64,000 nucleotides of DNA, taken from NCBI RefSeq assembly GCF_009730915.1, contig NW_024088473.1, forward strand, positions 1-64,000, written 5' to 3'. Numbering within the stretch: the first letter of the stretch is position 1; every line of letters begins with the position of its first letter. Below the pieces are notes generated by a model that saw only the letters and a program-made list of their open reading frames with translations, searched no databases and had not been told where the DNA came from. The position numbers were made by a program, and so were the translations under genes. Positions 50,040-61,435 of this stretch are shown here, piece after piece. This DNA comes from Dioscorea cayenensis subsp. rotundata. Lineage: Eukaryota > Streptophyta > Magnoliopsida > Dioscoreales > Dioscoreaceae.

Positions 50040-50340
50040 AATATTTTAGTAATTTTAACTTCGGGTCAGGTACAGGTTCGGGTATTAGAATTCTCATACC
50101 TGCACCCGCACCCGTTTTATACAAGTCGGGATTTACCCGAACCCGACCCGAAACCCGGTTAAATCGGGTTTTACCCGTCAAACTCGGGTCGGGTCAAGTC
50201 GGGTCCGGTTTGGGTATTATTGCCATCCCTAATTTTAGGCTAAAATAGTTGTTTCAGTATTTTGAGATTACTAATCCTTATAAACTCAAGATAGCACATA
50301 TATATTTCGAAGGCCCAATGATTCCCTAGTATTAAATGCT
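49396..50340 (+). pseudogene. Retrotransposon gag fossil, split by a MITE
   Basis: Plus-strand sequence from about 49396 reads as MVESTRMKDISDKLDTM, then a stop, then further coiled-coil-like and gag-like residues ending VDFPLFYGTDVLQWIFQ at 49720. The frame resumes at 50240 after the inserted MITE with gag-like residues and several stops. The FYGTDVLQWIFQ phrase matches the gag core of plant Ty3/Gypsy elements. It is dead: multiple stops plus the insertion. Confidence 0.6.
49724..50231. mobile_element. hAT-like MITE with GGGT/ACCC repeats
   Basis: Left end TAGGGATGGCAAC and inverted right end TAGGGATGGCAAT are terminal inverted repeats. Flanking 8-bp sequences ATTTCAGG (49716-49723) and ATTTTAGG (50232-50239) form a target duplication with one mismatch. 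The interior carries many CGGGT/ACCCG phrases and an AT microsatellite (about 49996-50024). It is non-coding and interrupts the gag fossil. Confidence 0.85.
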
Positions 50341-50464
50341 AAAGAAGAAGGTTTTATTATATATATATATATATTTATGAAAGGAGCCTGAGAGGTTATT
50401 TATTAAAGGAAAACTGAAGCAAAGGACAATAAAAAAACAAACTAAAACCTTGGAAGTGGATAAC

Positions 50465-51280
50465 TGTCATAGGGCTTCTAGGCGTCACGCCCTTGGCGCG
50501 GGAGTGACAAGGCCAAGAGAAGCCGGGAGTGTGGTTAGTCCACTCCCTTAGACTAATTTCCAGGTTTCACTCTGAGCGGTCAAATATACTAGGACATGAT
50601 CGGATCATCTTGTCCGAGAGCAGAGTAGCGACCCGCTCAGCTCGAGCGAGCAAAGCCTTCGTATTCTCATGCAGACGAGACGCGTGCAGGGCGAGGCGAT
50701 CTCTCGGTAGGCCAGTTATGGTACTGAGACATCCCGGGCGGATGAACAATGATTATCAGGCGCTGTTGACATGAGGGAGACACTCTATAGCTAATGGGGA
50801 GCATGGATTGATGTCGGGACCCGGCAAATAGGAACGTTGTTGGTTTGCTAGTCCTTGGAGAGGAATTCGGCTCGGCATCTAGCTCTTAGAATGGGAACGT
50901 CTCGATGAGCGTTCGTCCTGTTGCCCTTGGATGAAGATTCCAAGACTTGGCTATATAATCCCCCCTCCATTCTCCCTTTCATTCATCCCATTCTTCACTC
51001 TCTCATTCTCATTCTCATTCTCATTCTTAGGAGAAGAGAGCTCTCACTTAGGAGAAGTGAGAGGGAGAGAGGAAGGCTTGTAATTTGGCTTCGGTTGTAA
51101 TAGCTTTCTTCTATCAATAGAGAGTTTATCTTTTCTCTCTTATCTTTTGTGTCCACCCTTTGTGTATGTTCCTTGGGCATGTGTGAGTTCTTACACCTAC
51201 GAGAGCGGACGACTTGTGAGTGCGCACAAGTGCCGCACGGAGGAGTCTTGAAGGTTGCCACGCCGACAAGCCCCGTGTCA
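50465..51280 (+). mobile_element. Solo LTR (LTR retrotransposon)
   Basis: 816 bp beginning TGTCATAG and ending CGTGTCA, flanked by a perfect 5-bp duplication ATAAC (50460-50464 and 51281-51285). A TATA box (CTATATAATC, about 50950-50959) is followed by a CT-rich leader with four CATTCT repeats, as expected for an LTR promoter. No internal coding region remains between the duplications, so this is the product of LTR-LTR recombination. GC content is higher than in its flanks. Confidence 0.85.
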
Positions 51281-51403
51281 ATAACCTCCAAGAAAACTAA
51301 ACAAACGAAAACAAACTAAATATTGAAGCCTTTAGATAAGAAGCATTTCATAATCCATCTAGGAAGGTCCCGTCCTTGATGAAATAAGATAATAGTATGG
51401 AAA

Positions 51404-51770
51404 CTAGCTCCAAACAACACAAAGTTTTTGAGCAAGGATCATCCATTCAAAAAGAATAGCATGGACTTCTGGATTTCCAATTAGATGCAAAATCTGATTG
51501 ATAGTGTATATCCAATGTGTGGCTTTCCAATTATGCTGAAGATCAGAAATTTTGACAACATTACAAAGATCCTTGTTATCTAGAAAAATATATGGAAATG
51601 TAAGATTATTGGCTTTGATGTAGTTTAAAGCATCTATCAAGGAAATGGCTTCAGTCTCCCGTGGTGACTTTTTTGGGATATGGCAACAACCCACGATAAG
51701 AATATTAGCTTGTTGATTGCATATGTAGAAGCCTGCACCTGCAACACTTAACCTTGTTCTATAAATCCTA
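51404..51770 (-). pseudogene. LINE retrotransposon RNase H-like fragment
   Basis: Minus-strand frame with AGAGFYICNQQANILIVGCC followed by SPRETEAISLIDALNYIKAN and FLDNKDLCNVVKI. This is the pattern of the RNase H domain (RVT_3) found at the C-terminus of plant LINEs: a GAG start, an E in the alpha helix and a D in the next strand. The upstream reverse transcriptase is missing from this strand, so only a remnant is present. Confidence 0.6.
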
Positions 51771-51779
51771 CTAAGAAAA

Positions 51780-53047
51780 GAAATGGTCCTTCATATATGG
51801 CAAAGTTTCCAAGTAGAATGCATTTACTAAAGATAGAATTGGCAGGGGAACAATACTCCCTGACATGTGCTTTGGTTCTCTTGGGGATGAGTTGCATGTA
51901 AAACGGGGATCAAGAAACATAGATAAAACGTGAAGAGGGTTGATTTTTGCAAAATATTTTTTAAATTTTAATTCCATAGGAGCAACAATGGGAGCAAAAT
52001 TAGGATCACATCTATATTTTGCAAAAATTTCACTAATATAATATAAATGAGAAATAGTCATAAAAGTAGTGCGATAATAAATACCGGGAAAAAAATTAGA
52101 TGCGGAATTAAAAATTTTTCAAAAACTCCTTTATCATATAGCAAACTTCCCAATCAGAATTAGTAATTCCAAGGTCGGGAAAAAACTCACGGCAATACAT
52201 TGTAAGAATATCTTTGTAATCACAAGCACAATTCAACATATTATACGTTGAATTCCACCTATGAGGAACATCAGAAATAATTTTTTTATATTTTTCCCCA
52301 TTTGCCTAATCTTTTGAATTCATGCCTTCGTGAAGAAGCTTTTGTTGCATATAAGATAGCTCCTCTAACTTTACGAATATGAGGATCAATAATTTTTAAA
52401 CCATCTCTAACACATAAATTTAATATATGGCATATACAACGAATATGAAAAAAATTTCCGGAAAACATAGGCTCTAAATGCAATTGTAACATATCAATGA
52501 CACAATTATTTGCCGAAGTATTGTCAAAAGTTATTGAAAATACAAATTTCTCAATTTTGTACTCATTAATAGTACGCATGATGTAACCGACAATATTACA
52601 TGCGGTATGTTGGTATTCTAACTCAATAAAACTCAAAATACATTTTTGCAAAGTCCAATTATTATCAATATAATGAGCGGTAACACAAAGATAATTAGAA
52701 TTATTTTGAGAAGACCAAATATCGGAAGTAAGAGAAATTTTAAATAAACCTTTAGACATTTCGGAAATTAATTTTTCTTTATATTCTTCATAAATAATAA
52801 GACAATACTTTCTCATAGTAGTCCTTGAAACGGATTTAAAATTCGGATTAAAACCCTTAACTTGCATTTTTATAAATGCGAGATTTTCAACAAGATAAAA
52901 AGGTTGTTCATTTTGAACAATAAATTTTGCAATCCATTTGATTCAGTAACAGGCTCAGGCTCAGGCTGTGAATCATCAAATTTTTCGGAGTTGTTTTCAT
53001 TAAAAAAAAATGGTGCATCGAAAGGAAAATTGGGAGAGCCGACCATT
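51780..53047 (-). pseudogene. Decayed hAT transposase (RICESLEEPER/BED-type)
   Basis: Minus-strand reading from about 53047 gives MVGSPNFPFDAPFFF, then after frame breaks a 193-codon stretch (52867-52286) with SLTSDIWSSQNNSNYLCVTA, FDNTSANNCVID and IRCICHILNLCVRDG. A further frame (52061-51771) has YISEIFAKYRCDP and LHVLSMFLDPRF. The TSDIWSS, DNTSAN and CxxHxxNLxV motifs are those of plant hAT transposases. The BED zinc finger and the C-terminal dimerisation domain are absent, and there are several frameshifts. Confidence 0.75.
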
Positions 53048-53499
53048 ATAAAAAATAAAAAAAAGGGTTTAGGATTACCTCAACCTTGATGATGTAAATT
53101 TAATTCGTGGATTTCTTGAAAATACCGAATTGATGAATTGATGAAAAGGTGGGGGAATTGCCGGATTGATGAAACACTTGAGCCGAATTTGACAAACTTC
53201 AAATCTTGAACTTAAAGAGATTGAGAACTAAGAGAGCTTGGAGTCTTCAATGCTTGAGAGATTAGAACAAGAATGAGTAATTTGGTGTGGAGAAATACGT
53301 AAGTGTTTGAGGTATTTATAGGTTTTTTAAAATTTTCTAATTCCCAAAATACCCTTGTAAATAGCCATTTATTGTTGTTAAAAAGAGTAAAAAAGTAATT
53401 ATATTTTAAAGTCTAAAATAACCTTAAAAACTAGCCGTTTTATAGTTGTTAAAGGGGTTACAATAGTAATTTTCCAATATTTTAATTAGTTAGGGAAAA

Positions 53500-53650
53500 A
53501 AAATTTGACGGGCCGGCCCGAAACAGTTACTTGTGGCAGGCCGCTGGCCGTGGCCTGGCACGGCACTGTAGCTGACGGTGCCAGGCCAGGCACGGCCCAA
53601 ACCGTGCTGGGCCGTGCCAGGCTCGGGCCGGACCAGTTGACTACAGCCCC
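53500..53650. repeat. GC-rich inverted repeats, probable hAT subterminal region
   Basis: Within AT-rich DNA, GCCTGGCACGG (about 53552) and its inverse CCGTGCCAGGC (about 53611) can pair, with further GGCC/GGCACGG phrases. Position upstream of the decayed hAT transposase fits a subterminal repeat region of that element. The outer end of the element is not clear. Confidence 0.5.
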
Positions 53651-54748
53651 ATCAACCATCAAAGTGAGAAACACAAATCTCGAGGCAAACGAAGCCTCTG
53701 ACAATGTATCACGTGCGAGAGATGCCGATGCGCCGCGCTTACGTGCAATCACCGCCCCCATACGCGTCACTCGTGGCTGGTTTCCAATCCTTATAACACG
53801 ATAACATTCCAAATAAACAAAAAAGAAAAGGACAAAATCGCAAAATTATTCTCGAGAATTGCATTTGCACCCCCCAAAAAATTTGCTATTTCTCAAACGC
53901 TCCCGTTAAGAATTTTGAGAACTGTTTATACAAAGGTTTTTTGTTACCTTGCACATACTAAAGTTAAATACTTTTTTTTAAAAAAAGGATTACTCATATA
54001 TATTAGTAATATGATAAAAAAAAAAGTAAATCAGCTATATAAGAGAGGAACTATTCACTATATACATCACTTAAAATTTTATTTATTCGTATATATATAC
54101 TCCTTTACTCTAGATATATTATTAAAATATTTTATTACATCTTAAATGATAAAGAAATCTATTCATATATATCCCTATAAATTTTTAATAATCATTTAAT
54201 TTAAATGTAAACACATAATAATTTCCATGATATTAAAAACCATTTGAAAACACAAATTTTAAATCATCCCAAAATAATTAACTAGTTTCTAATATAACTT
54301 AAAGATTATTTATGATTTTTTTTATAGAGATAAGAAACATCATCAAATAAACAAGTAGATACAAATATGCACCAATTATAATGACTTAATGATCTATAAA
54401 GGTAATTGTGTATTTTGCGGTGTTGTATCATCGGTAATTTATGTTGTTCGTGAATTCTAATATTTATTTTAAAAAAATGGTGGTCACAACACAAGTGTGA
54501 TAAAAAAAAAACATAAAAAATTGATATTTAAGATAATAACAATAATTTTTCCTGTGCAAACTGTATTATATGAAATAAAATTAATCAGGGATACAAATGA
54601 AATAAATCATTTTTGGGGGGTAAAATATAAAATTCATGCCCAATTATGTTTAGGTCGTCGACCTCGTTCTTCTCCATTATCGCTTCCAATTCCTCTTCCA
54701 CTTCTCTCTGTTCTCCTCCGCTTCGATCTCTTGTTGGAGCTGAGATTC
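53651..54748. other. AT-rich promoter side of the RING gene
   Basis: No coding sequence is supported. Bases 54650-54748 form a CT-rich segment likely to be the 5' UTR of the RING-H2 gene. Confidence 0.55.
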
Positions 54749-57700
54749 ATGGGCTCTGGAAGCAGCCGTTCCCGCCCTCGAGATGATGGTGGGACGAGGC
54801 GAGGTCTTGCCGCCTTCCTTTGTGGTGCCGGCGCCGGTTCCGCCGCTTCTTCCTCATCCGCCGCCGCGGCGTCTGTTCCTTCTCAGGTATTGATTTTTTC
54901 TCTCGATTTCTTTCGTATTTGTTGGTTTCAACTTGTGATCGGGATTCGGGAGAAGGTACCAGGTTGTGGGTTGTTGATGCTTTGTTTTTCTTGAGAATCC
55001 GCTTTATTTTTGGAATTCTGATGTGTTGTATGAAATTTTAAGATTTTATAAGGAATTTTGATGGAGTCGTGTAACTTGGAATTTTTCCTGTGAAGTTAGT
55101 TGAATGTTTTGCTTCAATTTTTTTGGAAGTGATTAGTTTTTAAGAATTAGCTGGAGTTGTTTCTATTAGAGTGCATACTGGATGAAAGCTATATAACATC
55201 TACAATGAAGTTTTGTGCGAATTTTTTAAGCTAGGTTTGGTTGTATGCTGCCAAGCTTTGACTTGGTTGTAGGTAGATGAAAAAAAATATGCATGGATAC
55301 AACTTGGCCTTTTTTAACTCAAAGTTCTTGCATTTTTTAACATGTATTGTTGTTTTGCTGGTGTGTGAAGGGCAGGACTTGGAATCTTGGATATGACATT
55401 TGAATTAAATCCATAAGTGCTGCACTACTGGAAATTAACAATATTTGATGCTCTTTGTTATCATCTGTCCGTTTGCAATTTTTTGTATTGGTCATCAAGA
55501 TTTTGCCCTGCCTATGAAGTAAGTTCAATCAAGGTTTCAACTTTGCGCTTTATATATCTCTAGAATGTTTAATAAGTTAGTGGCCATGGATTATTGGTTA
55601 CCCAGAAGAATGAGTGGTCAATATTCAGCTACATGGAAGAAATGAATCATTCCCTTCTTGTGTGAATAAATAGAGGAAACATGTTAACACATTTTCTATC
55701 AGAAATTAAATAGGTTAAGCACAATTATTATAACCACAACCACAAAAGTCAACTAATTATTATGAACATGATCAACAGGGGACATTTTTTCTTGTAATGG
55801 TGTTTGAAATTTTGAAATCACAAATATTCAAAGACAATCGTTGAAATGAGCTTGCAATGTCAGACTTACACCACTTTAACTTTTCTAAGATGATCAATCC
55901 TTGCTTTGTATAAAAACTCTGCATTTGTCTTAAGGCGAGGACTTTTATGACTGTTCCTTTTCTTTTCTGGTTTGTTCTTGTATGCTTTTATGCTATCATT
56001 TTAAATACAAAATCTAAGAACATTCGGATTATATATATTGAACTGACATGCACTGTTTCTGTAATCTATGTATTACCAAATCTGTAACTCATTTAATTTG
56101 AATGCCATCAACTTTTGGTATTCCACAGTATGTGACTTATATATTGATAATTTGTCCTATATTAAATGCATCATAGATCTTATGACCAGCAAGAGAGGAC
56201 TGGCCTGTGTCAATGGTGCGGAACTTCTTTTGATGCTCATGTGATGACGGCCAAATGGCTAGCTATCTAGTAGTAATGAAAGTGAAACCATTAAATGTGA
56301 AATATTTAATGAGAGGACTAGGCGATATATATATTGTTAAAGAGTTCTGGTTATGTGCAAATTTTTATGTCATAGGTCAAACATCTGAATTTCCTTTTTA
56401 AACAATTATATAGTCTTGGTGGAAAATATAACTGGTATTATTATTATGGTATATTTATATATATTATTAGTGTGAAGGAATGCTTCCTAAGCACTTCCAA
56501 TCTCCCACCTTATATCCTTAGCCATTTAATTGCTTTAGGACACCTATGCTGATATAAGTTGCTAAACTACACAAATCAGCCTTTATTTCCTAACTATCTA
56601 TCAAGAAATTTGCGTACCTAGGGATCCTAGACTTCTTTGAAAGCATTCTTCAAAATGGTCCAATTTCATGCCAACTTGCAAATTCAGAAACCATGCTGAT
56701 GTGGCCTTCTTTGGTGAAAGATCCAGACAAAGTTGGTCTTGGATACTTGAAAGGAAAGCTTTGTCCAAGTTCCAATTGGTATGGGCTCTCCATTAGTCAA
56801 CTTCATTACCTCCAGATGTTATGTCTTGATGGGCCCTTGGAGCCAGCCTTTAAAGGGCTGGCTTGCAAATTCCAGCATATTGACTTTGTCTTTTCACCAT
56901 TTATATGCATGTTTTCCAGTTAACTCCTGTAACTTCTTCAAATTACTTATCGCAACCATGCGCATGCAAATCCATCAAGGCCATGCATATATGATACTCT
57001 ATAGAGATTTTTTGGATGATACTCTTTTTTTTTTCAATGGTAGATCAGCTTTATGAATCATCTGTGCTAACCAGATGTCATGATAGTGTGCTGGCTGTTA
57101 ATCAACAGGTCTCAGGAAAGGAACCTTCTGCAGTTTTTTCTCAGAACAACCTTTCTGTTCCGATGAATGAAGATTCAAGACCATGTGAGAGCAGCAACTG
57201 TCGTCTAAAAAATGGCTTGATAAAACCAATAAATGCTGAAAGTAGCAACTCTGGGAACTCTGGGAAATGCTTATCTGAGAGCAAGGAACTTGTCCCATTG
57301 CCAACAAATCCTAGTTCTGGGCGAGATGTGACTTATGTAGAAAGGAACTGTAATCAGGCTAGCACTTATGCAAAATCAGATGCTGCGGAACTTCCATCAA
57401 CAAGTGGAAATGGGAATGGCATGTTAGGCGCCATTATGGAGCCTGAATCTCCCAACAACTATTGCTCTCAGACTTATCCTTTGGGATATCCTAGTAGCAT
57501 TGTGCAAGAATCTATAGACTTGACTACAAGTGCTGCTTCATCTACTGTTGACGCCACAACTGAAGTTCTGGTTATACACAGTTCTGATTCAAATCCCATT
57601 TCTGCTATTTCTGATTCTTCTCCTACTCCTCACTTGGTGAGAGAACCTACTATGGAGTCTGGCTCTTCAGATGGTGCAAGCTTCACATCAACTGGACCTG

Positions 57701-60700
57701 GAAATGAGAGAGATGAGAATGTAATTCATGTTGATGTAGTTAGCATCTCTTCGAATATTGTGACCAGTAGCACAGCAGAAGCAAGTGACAATGAGGCAAG
57801 AAGGAATAGCAGGAGACTTTTCTGGGATGCGTTTTCAAGGCGCAGTTCTAGAAGGAACAATGATTCTTTGATGATATTTTCATCTGCTGATGACACTGAT
57901 GACCTGGAATCTCATAGCAGATGGTTACTTGATATCAGTGATGATATTTTTGAAAATGGAACTGAAGATGAGTTTTCTTACTTGCGCCGTAGACGTCTTG
58001 GAGCAAGTGGCCGAAGATGGCATTCAAGATCTGAGGTGATCTTCTATCCAATTTTCTTTCTTCAGGTTGTGCACCGCATGCTAATTAGTTCCTGTTATGG
58101 TAAGTTACAAACCTGGAAACCAAGGGGTTTTTTTTATTCTTTTAGAGAATTGAATGGTTTATATGCTAGATTAGTGTCTTGTCTTACATATAGTTATGTA
58201 TGTGGACTAGTTCTTGGGAAACAGATGCTCAACCTCTATGATATTGCGTTATTGGTTTTCATGTGCATCACACGAAACAAACTGCCTTTTCAGGCAGCAG
58301 CTTCTTTTCTTTTTCCTTTTTATTTTTTTCTGACGTTTAAGGTTGATTCTTGTAGATAAGAGAACGAATCCGTGGTAACATCGATGATAGTAATCGCCAA
58401 TCGGCTTTCTGCTCATCAGGGCTCCATCCATATGGGACATGCTCTTGCTATTCATACATAACAAGCGAAGAGTCAAGTGCGCGGGCAAGTATTTCGAGGA
58501 TTGTCATGTTAGCTGAAGCTCTATTTGAGGTAAATACATAGGATTTTAATTTCTGAAGGACATGCAATTTCACTGTGATGCTTCTAGATTTTGTCAGTAT
58601 ATCTCAAGAAATATTTTCTAGAAGAACTTGGTTCTTTTAAGAAAAACAATTTTTTAGCTTGGTGAAGCCTGCTTGTTTATTTATGAAGTTATTTTATCAG
58701 GGATCCCTAAAGTTAATTTTATAATTTTTGCTTCTTTTCTACTATTAACACCTTGGCAATTCAAATGCTATGGTTCTTCAGTGTAATTAAAAGCGTTAGG
58801 CGCTCTTAAGGCGCTAAGACATTTTATTGCCCGAGGCAAGAGGCGCCACGAAAGGCGCCCGCCCGAACAAAGTAAAGCGTTAGTTAATATATATATATAT
58901 ATATATATCTATAAATATATATATATGTAATATATAGATATTACATATATATATAATTTTTAGAATAATTAAAGTCACATGTTTCCACCAAAACACCAAC
59001 CTTGTTTCATCTTCATCTGTTTTTTTTCTTTTTTTGCTGTTGTATGCTATCCTCTTTTTTTTGTTCAGACTTTTATGGCAAGTGCTAATTTTGCCACCTC
59101 TTTAATTATCTCTAATTGAGTAGTTATAGTTTTAAAAAATAGCAACTATGCATTTAAACCTTTTAATTTTTCTCCTCTAAATTTATTTCCTTATTTATTA
59201 ACAAGCGTGCCTTTTTAAAACCACCAAATTTTCCTCCCCTAAATTTATTTCATACCTTGTTAGTAAATGTGCCTTTTTAGAATTCCAATAAACACTAATT
59301 GAAAGCATTAAATAAAATGCCTATATCAAGAAAAATAAGATAGGTGTGTCTTTTTAATGCTTGGCGCCAGGCAAAAAGCGCTCGCCTAGGTTCGTCTCAT
59401 TGAAGGCGTCTCGCCCAGAGGGTGTTGAGGCGCTGAGGTCTCGCCTCGCCTCATTGAAGGCGCCTCGCCCAGAGGGTGTTGAGGCGCTAAGGTCTCACCT
59501 CGCCTGAGCGCCTTTCTCGCTTTTAATAACACTGAGTTCCTTAATTGATTATCTGCATGATGGTAATTGATTATTTTGATAAATTGTAGTCCATATTTCA
59601 GCCTTAGGATTGAAGATTGGTTGGCAACCTTTGATTTAAGTTTTGACATGGAGACTGTTTGTAAGCAGCTGTTAAACTAAAATTTGTAATGGTCTAGAAT
59701 GAAGGAAAAAAAAAAACTTAACACTACCAATGAAAATTTGTTGAAGTTATATCTCAAATTCCTTGTTTCTGATTTCCTTCTCCTTTCTCTTGATTATCTT
59801 TAATTTCTTGATTTTCCGAGGTCTTAGTTACTATTAATATTCCCTTTCTCACTGTCATGGCTGGATTACCACTCTAAATCCAACCTTGAAGTCAAGTTCA
59901 ACAGAAATATTTAAAGGAAAGCCCCTTGGTTATGACACTACTGCGCCCAATGATTGAGATGTGGATGGAGCCTTTATGGAGGCAATCAGCCCTTGATTAG
60001 GTAGCGTTAAGACAGTATAGATGGTCCAATTTCTAAGGCTAAGTCTTGGAAAAAGTACAGGATGAGAATCTTAGGTGCTGCCTCTGGGTTCATGGTTCAA
60101 AGTAGTTGGGGAAAGTTCTTGTTTGTGGAATGCTGTTATTTGGATTTCTTCTCACCTGTTAATGTGACAACAATTGCCTTTCCTTTGATCAAGCCATCCA
60201 AAAAAAAAAGTTTGGCACTAAATGTCTTTTAGATTAAATAGTTAAATTAATTTAATAAGAACATTATGAAGCTTCTCAGGTTGGCTAATTTTTTATTGTT
60301 ATATTATGTGGTTTTTGACAGTTTGTCTTCTGCTGTCTTTTAATGTTGCAGGTCTTGGATGAAATCCATCGCCAGCCTGTATCACTTTCACTTTCAATGG
60401 TGTCACTTCCAGCACCAGAATCTGTTGTTAATTCCTTGCCTACAAAGATCCACAAAAAACCGATGATGGATGTTGGCAGTGACGATGTTGAACAGTAGGC
60501 TTCCTTCACTTTATTTTATGAATTCCCATGCCACATTATGCCTATGGTTAATTCACAAATTTCATGTTATCTATTCTGTTTGTTTAACTGAGTTCTTGAA
60601 ATAGTCAGTCTTAACCTAGAACATTATCCTTTTTAGTAGAGCATGTTGAGACATTCTTCACATATTTCCTCAACCTGATTGAGAAAGTCACAAAGAGATG

Positions 60701-61435
60701 ACAAGACCAACTTATGACTAGCAGAAATTGTTTATGTGAATCATTTATGTCAAATCCCTTGCTATGACAAAAATTTGTTTATATGAAACTCACTTGTACT
60801 TTGACCTTGTATAAAAGCCTTGATACTGAAAACTTGTTACCCTGCTTGTTTGAGATAACTAAACATTAAACCAATTGATCATGTTTTCTGTAAGCCTGAG
60901 ATTTTATATCAACCTTTTATTGTAAAGCTATTACATATTTAAACTGTATGTTCTGAATGAGACAAACTAGTAGGATGCCAAGGATACAGCTGTGATCTTG
61001 ACTTTACTCTGCCACTATTAGCAAGATATTCAGTATATAGACCATTATTTTAGTTTTAAATTTGCCATATGTGATCTATCTTTGTTTTAATAACTATGGG
61101 CTGTATGCAACAAAGAACCAAAAGATGTTATATTCTTTTAAAACTTTTTACATAAACTTGGTATCCAGGTGTTACATTTGTCTTGCCGATTATGAGGATG
61201 GTGATAAAATACGGCTCCTTCCGTGCCACCATGAATATCACATGGCCTGTGTTGATAAATGGCTTAAAGAGATTCATGGGTAAGATTGTTACCTCTTAAT
61301 ATCATTTTACTTTTACAACTCAAACCATAATATTTAGCGAACATTAGAAATTCATTACTTTTCCCTTTTTCCAGTGTATGCCCCCTGTGTCGAGGCGATG
61401 TCTGTGAGAGTGCTGTGGATGGTTCAACCTCATAG
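54749..61435 (+). CDS. RING-H2 E3 ubiquitin ligase
   Basis: Six exons in my model: 54749-54886, 57109-58035, 58356-58529, 60352-60494, 61169-61279, 61375-61435, giving about 517 residues. The N-terminus begins [15 protein letters not shown] and has an Ala/Ser-rich patch. Residues 47-355 are Ser/Asn/Asp-rich and probably disordered, ending with an Arg-rich stretch ([20 protein letters not shown]). The C-terminal RING-H2 (462-503) has all eight metal ligands: CYIC, PCHHEYH, C in MACVDKW, and CPLC. Such proteins accept E2~ubiquitin and transfer ubiquitin to substrates. The substrate is unknown. The join between exons 1 and 2 is the weakest point: an open frame extends upstream of 57109, and an extra small exon in the 2.2-kb intron is possible. 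Confidence 0.82.
58779..59534. mobile_element. hAT-like terminal-inverted-repeat element with GGCGC repeats
   Basis: Left end CAGTGTAATTAAAAGCG and inverted right end CAGTGTTATTAAAAGCG differ at one position. Just inside are GGCGCTC-rich stretches in inverse orientation. The right part has a tandem pair of about 53 bp (59398-59504). The flanking 8 bases are only loosely similar (TGGTTCTT and AGTTCCTT), so the target duplication is decayed. Non-coding; it lies in intron 3 of the RING gene. Confidence 0.7.
59398..59504. repeat. Tandem duplication of about 53 bp
   Basis: Two adjacent copies share TCATTGAAGGCG, CTCGCCCAGAGGGTGTTGAG and GGTCTC with only a few differences. They lie inside the inverted-repeat element. 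Confidence 0.85.

Noticed and set aside
50529-50774. 81-codon frame inside the solo LTR
   Set aside because: Lies wholly in LTR regulatory sequence and has an equally long frame on the other strand; no domain.
57016-57108. Upstream extension of RING exon 2
   Set aside because: It does not join exon 1 in phase with an AG acceptor that I can find; kept as an open question.
59386-59649. Minus-strand frame with a repeated [14 protein letters not shown] phrase
   Set aside because: The repeated peptide is just the 53-bp tandem duplication in the inverted-repeat element.
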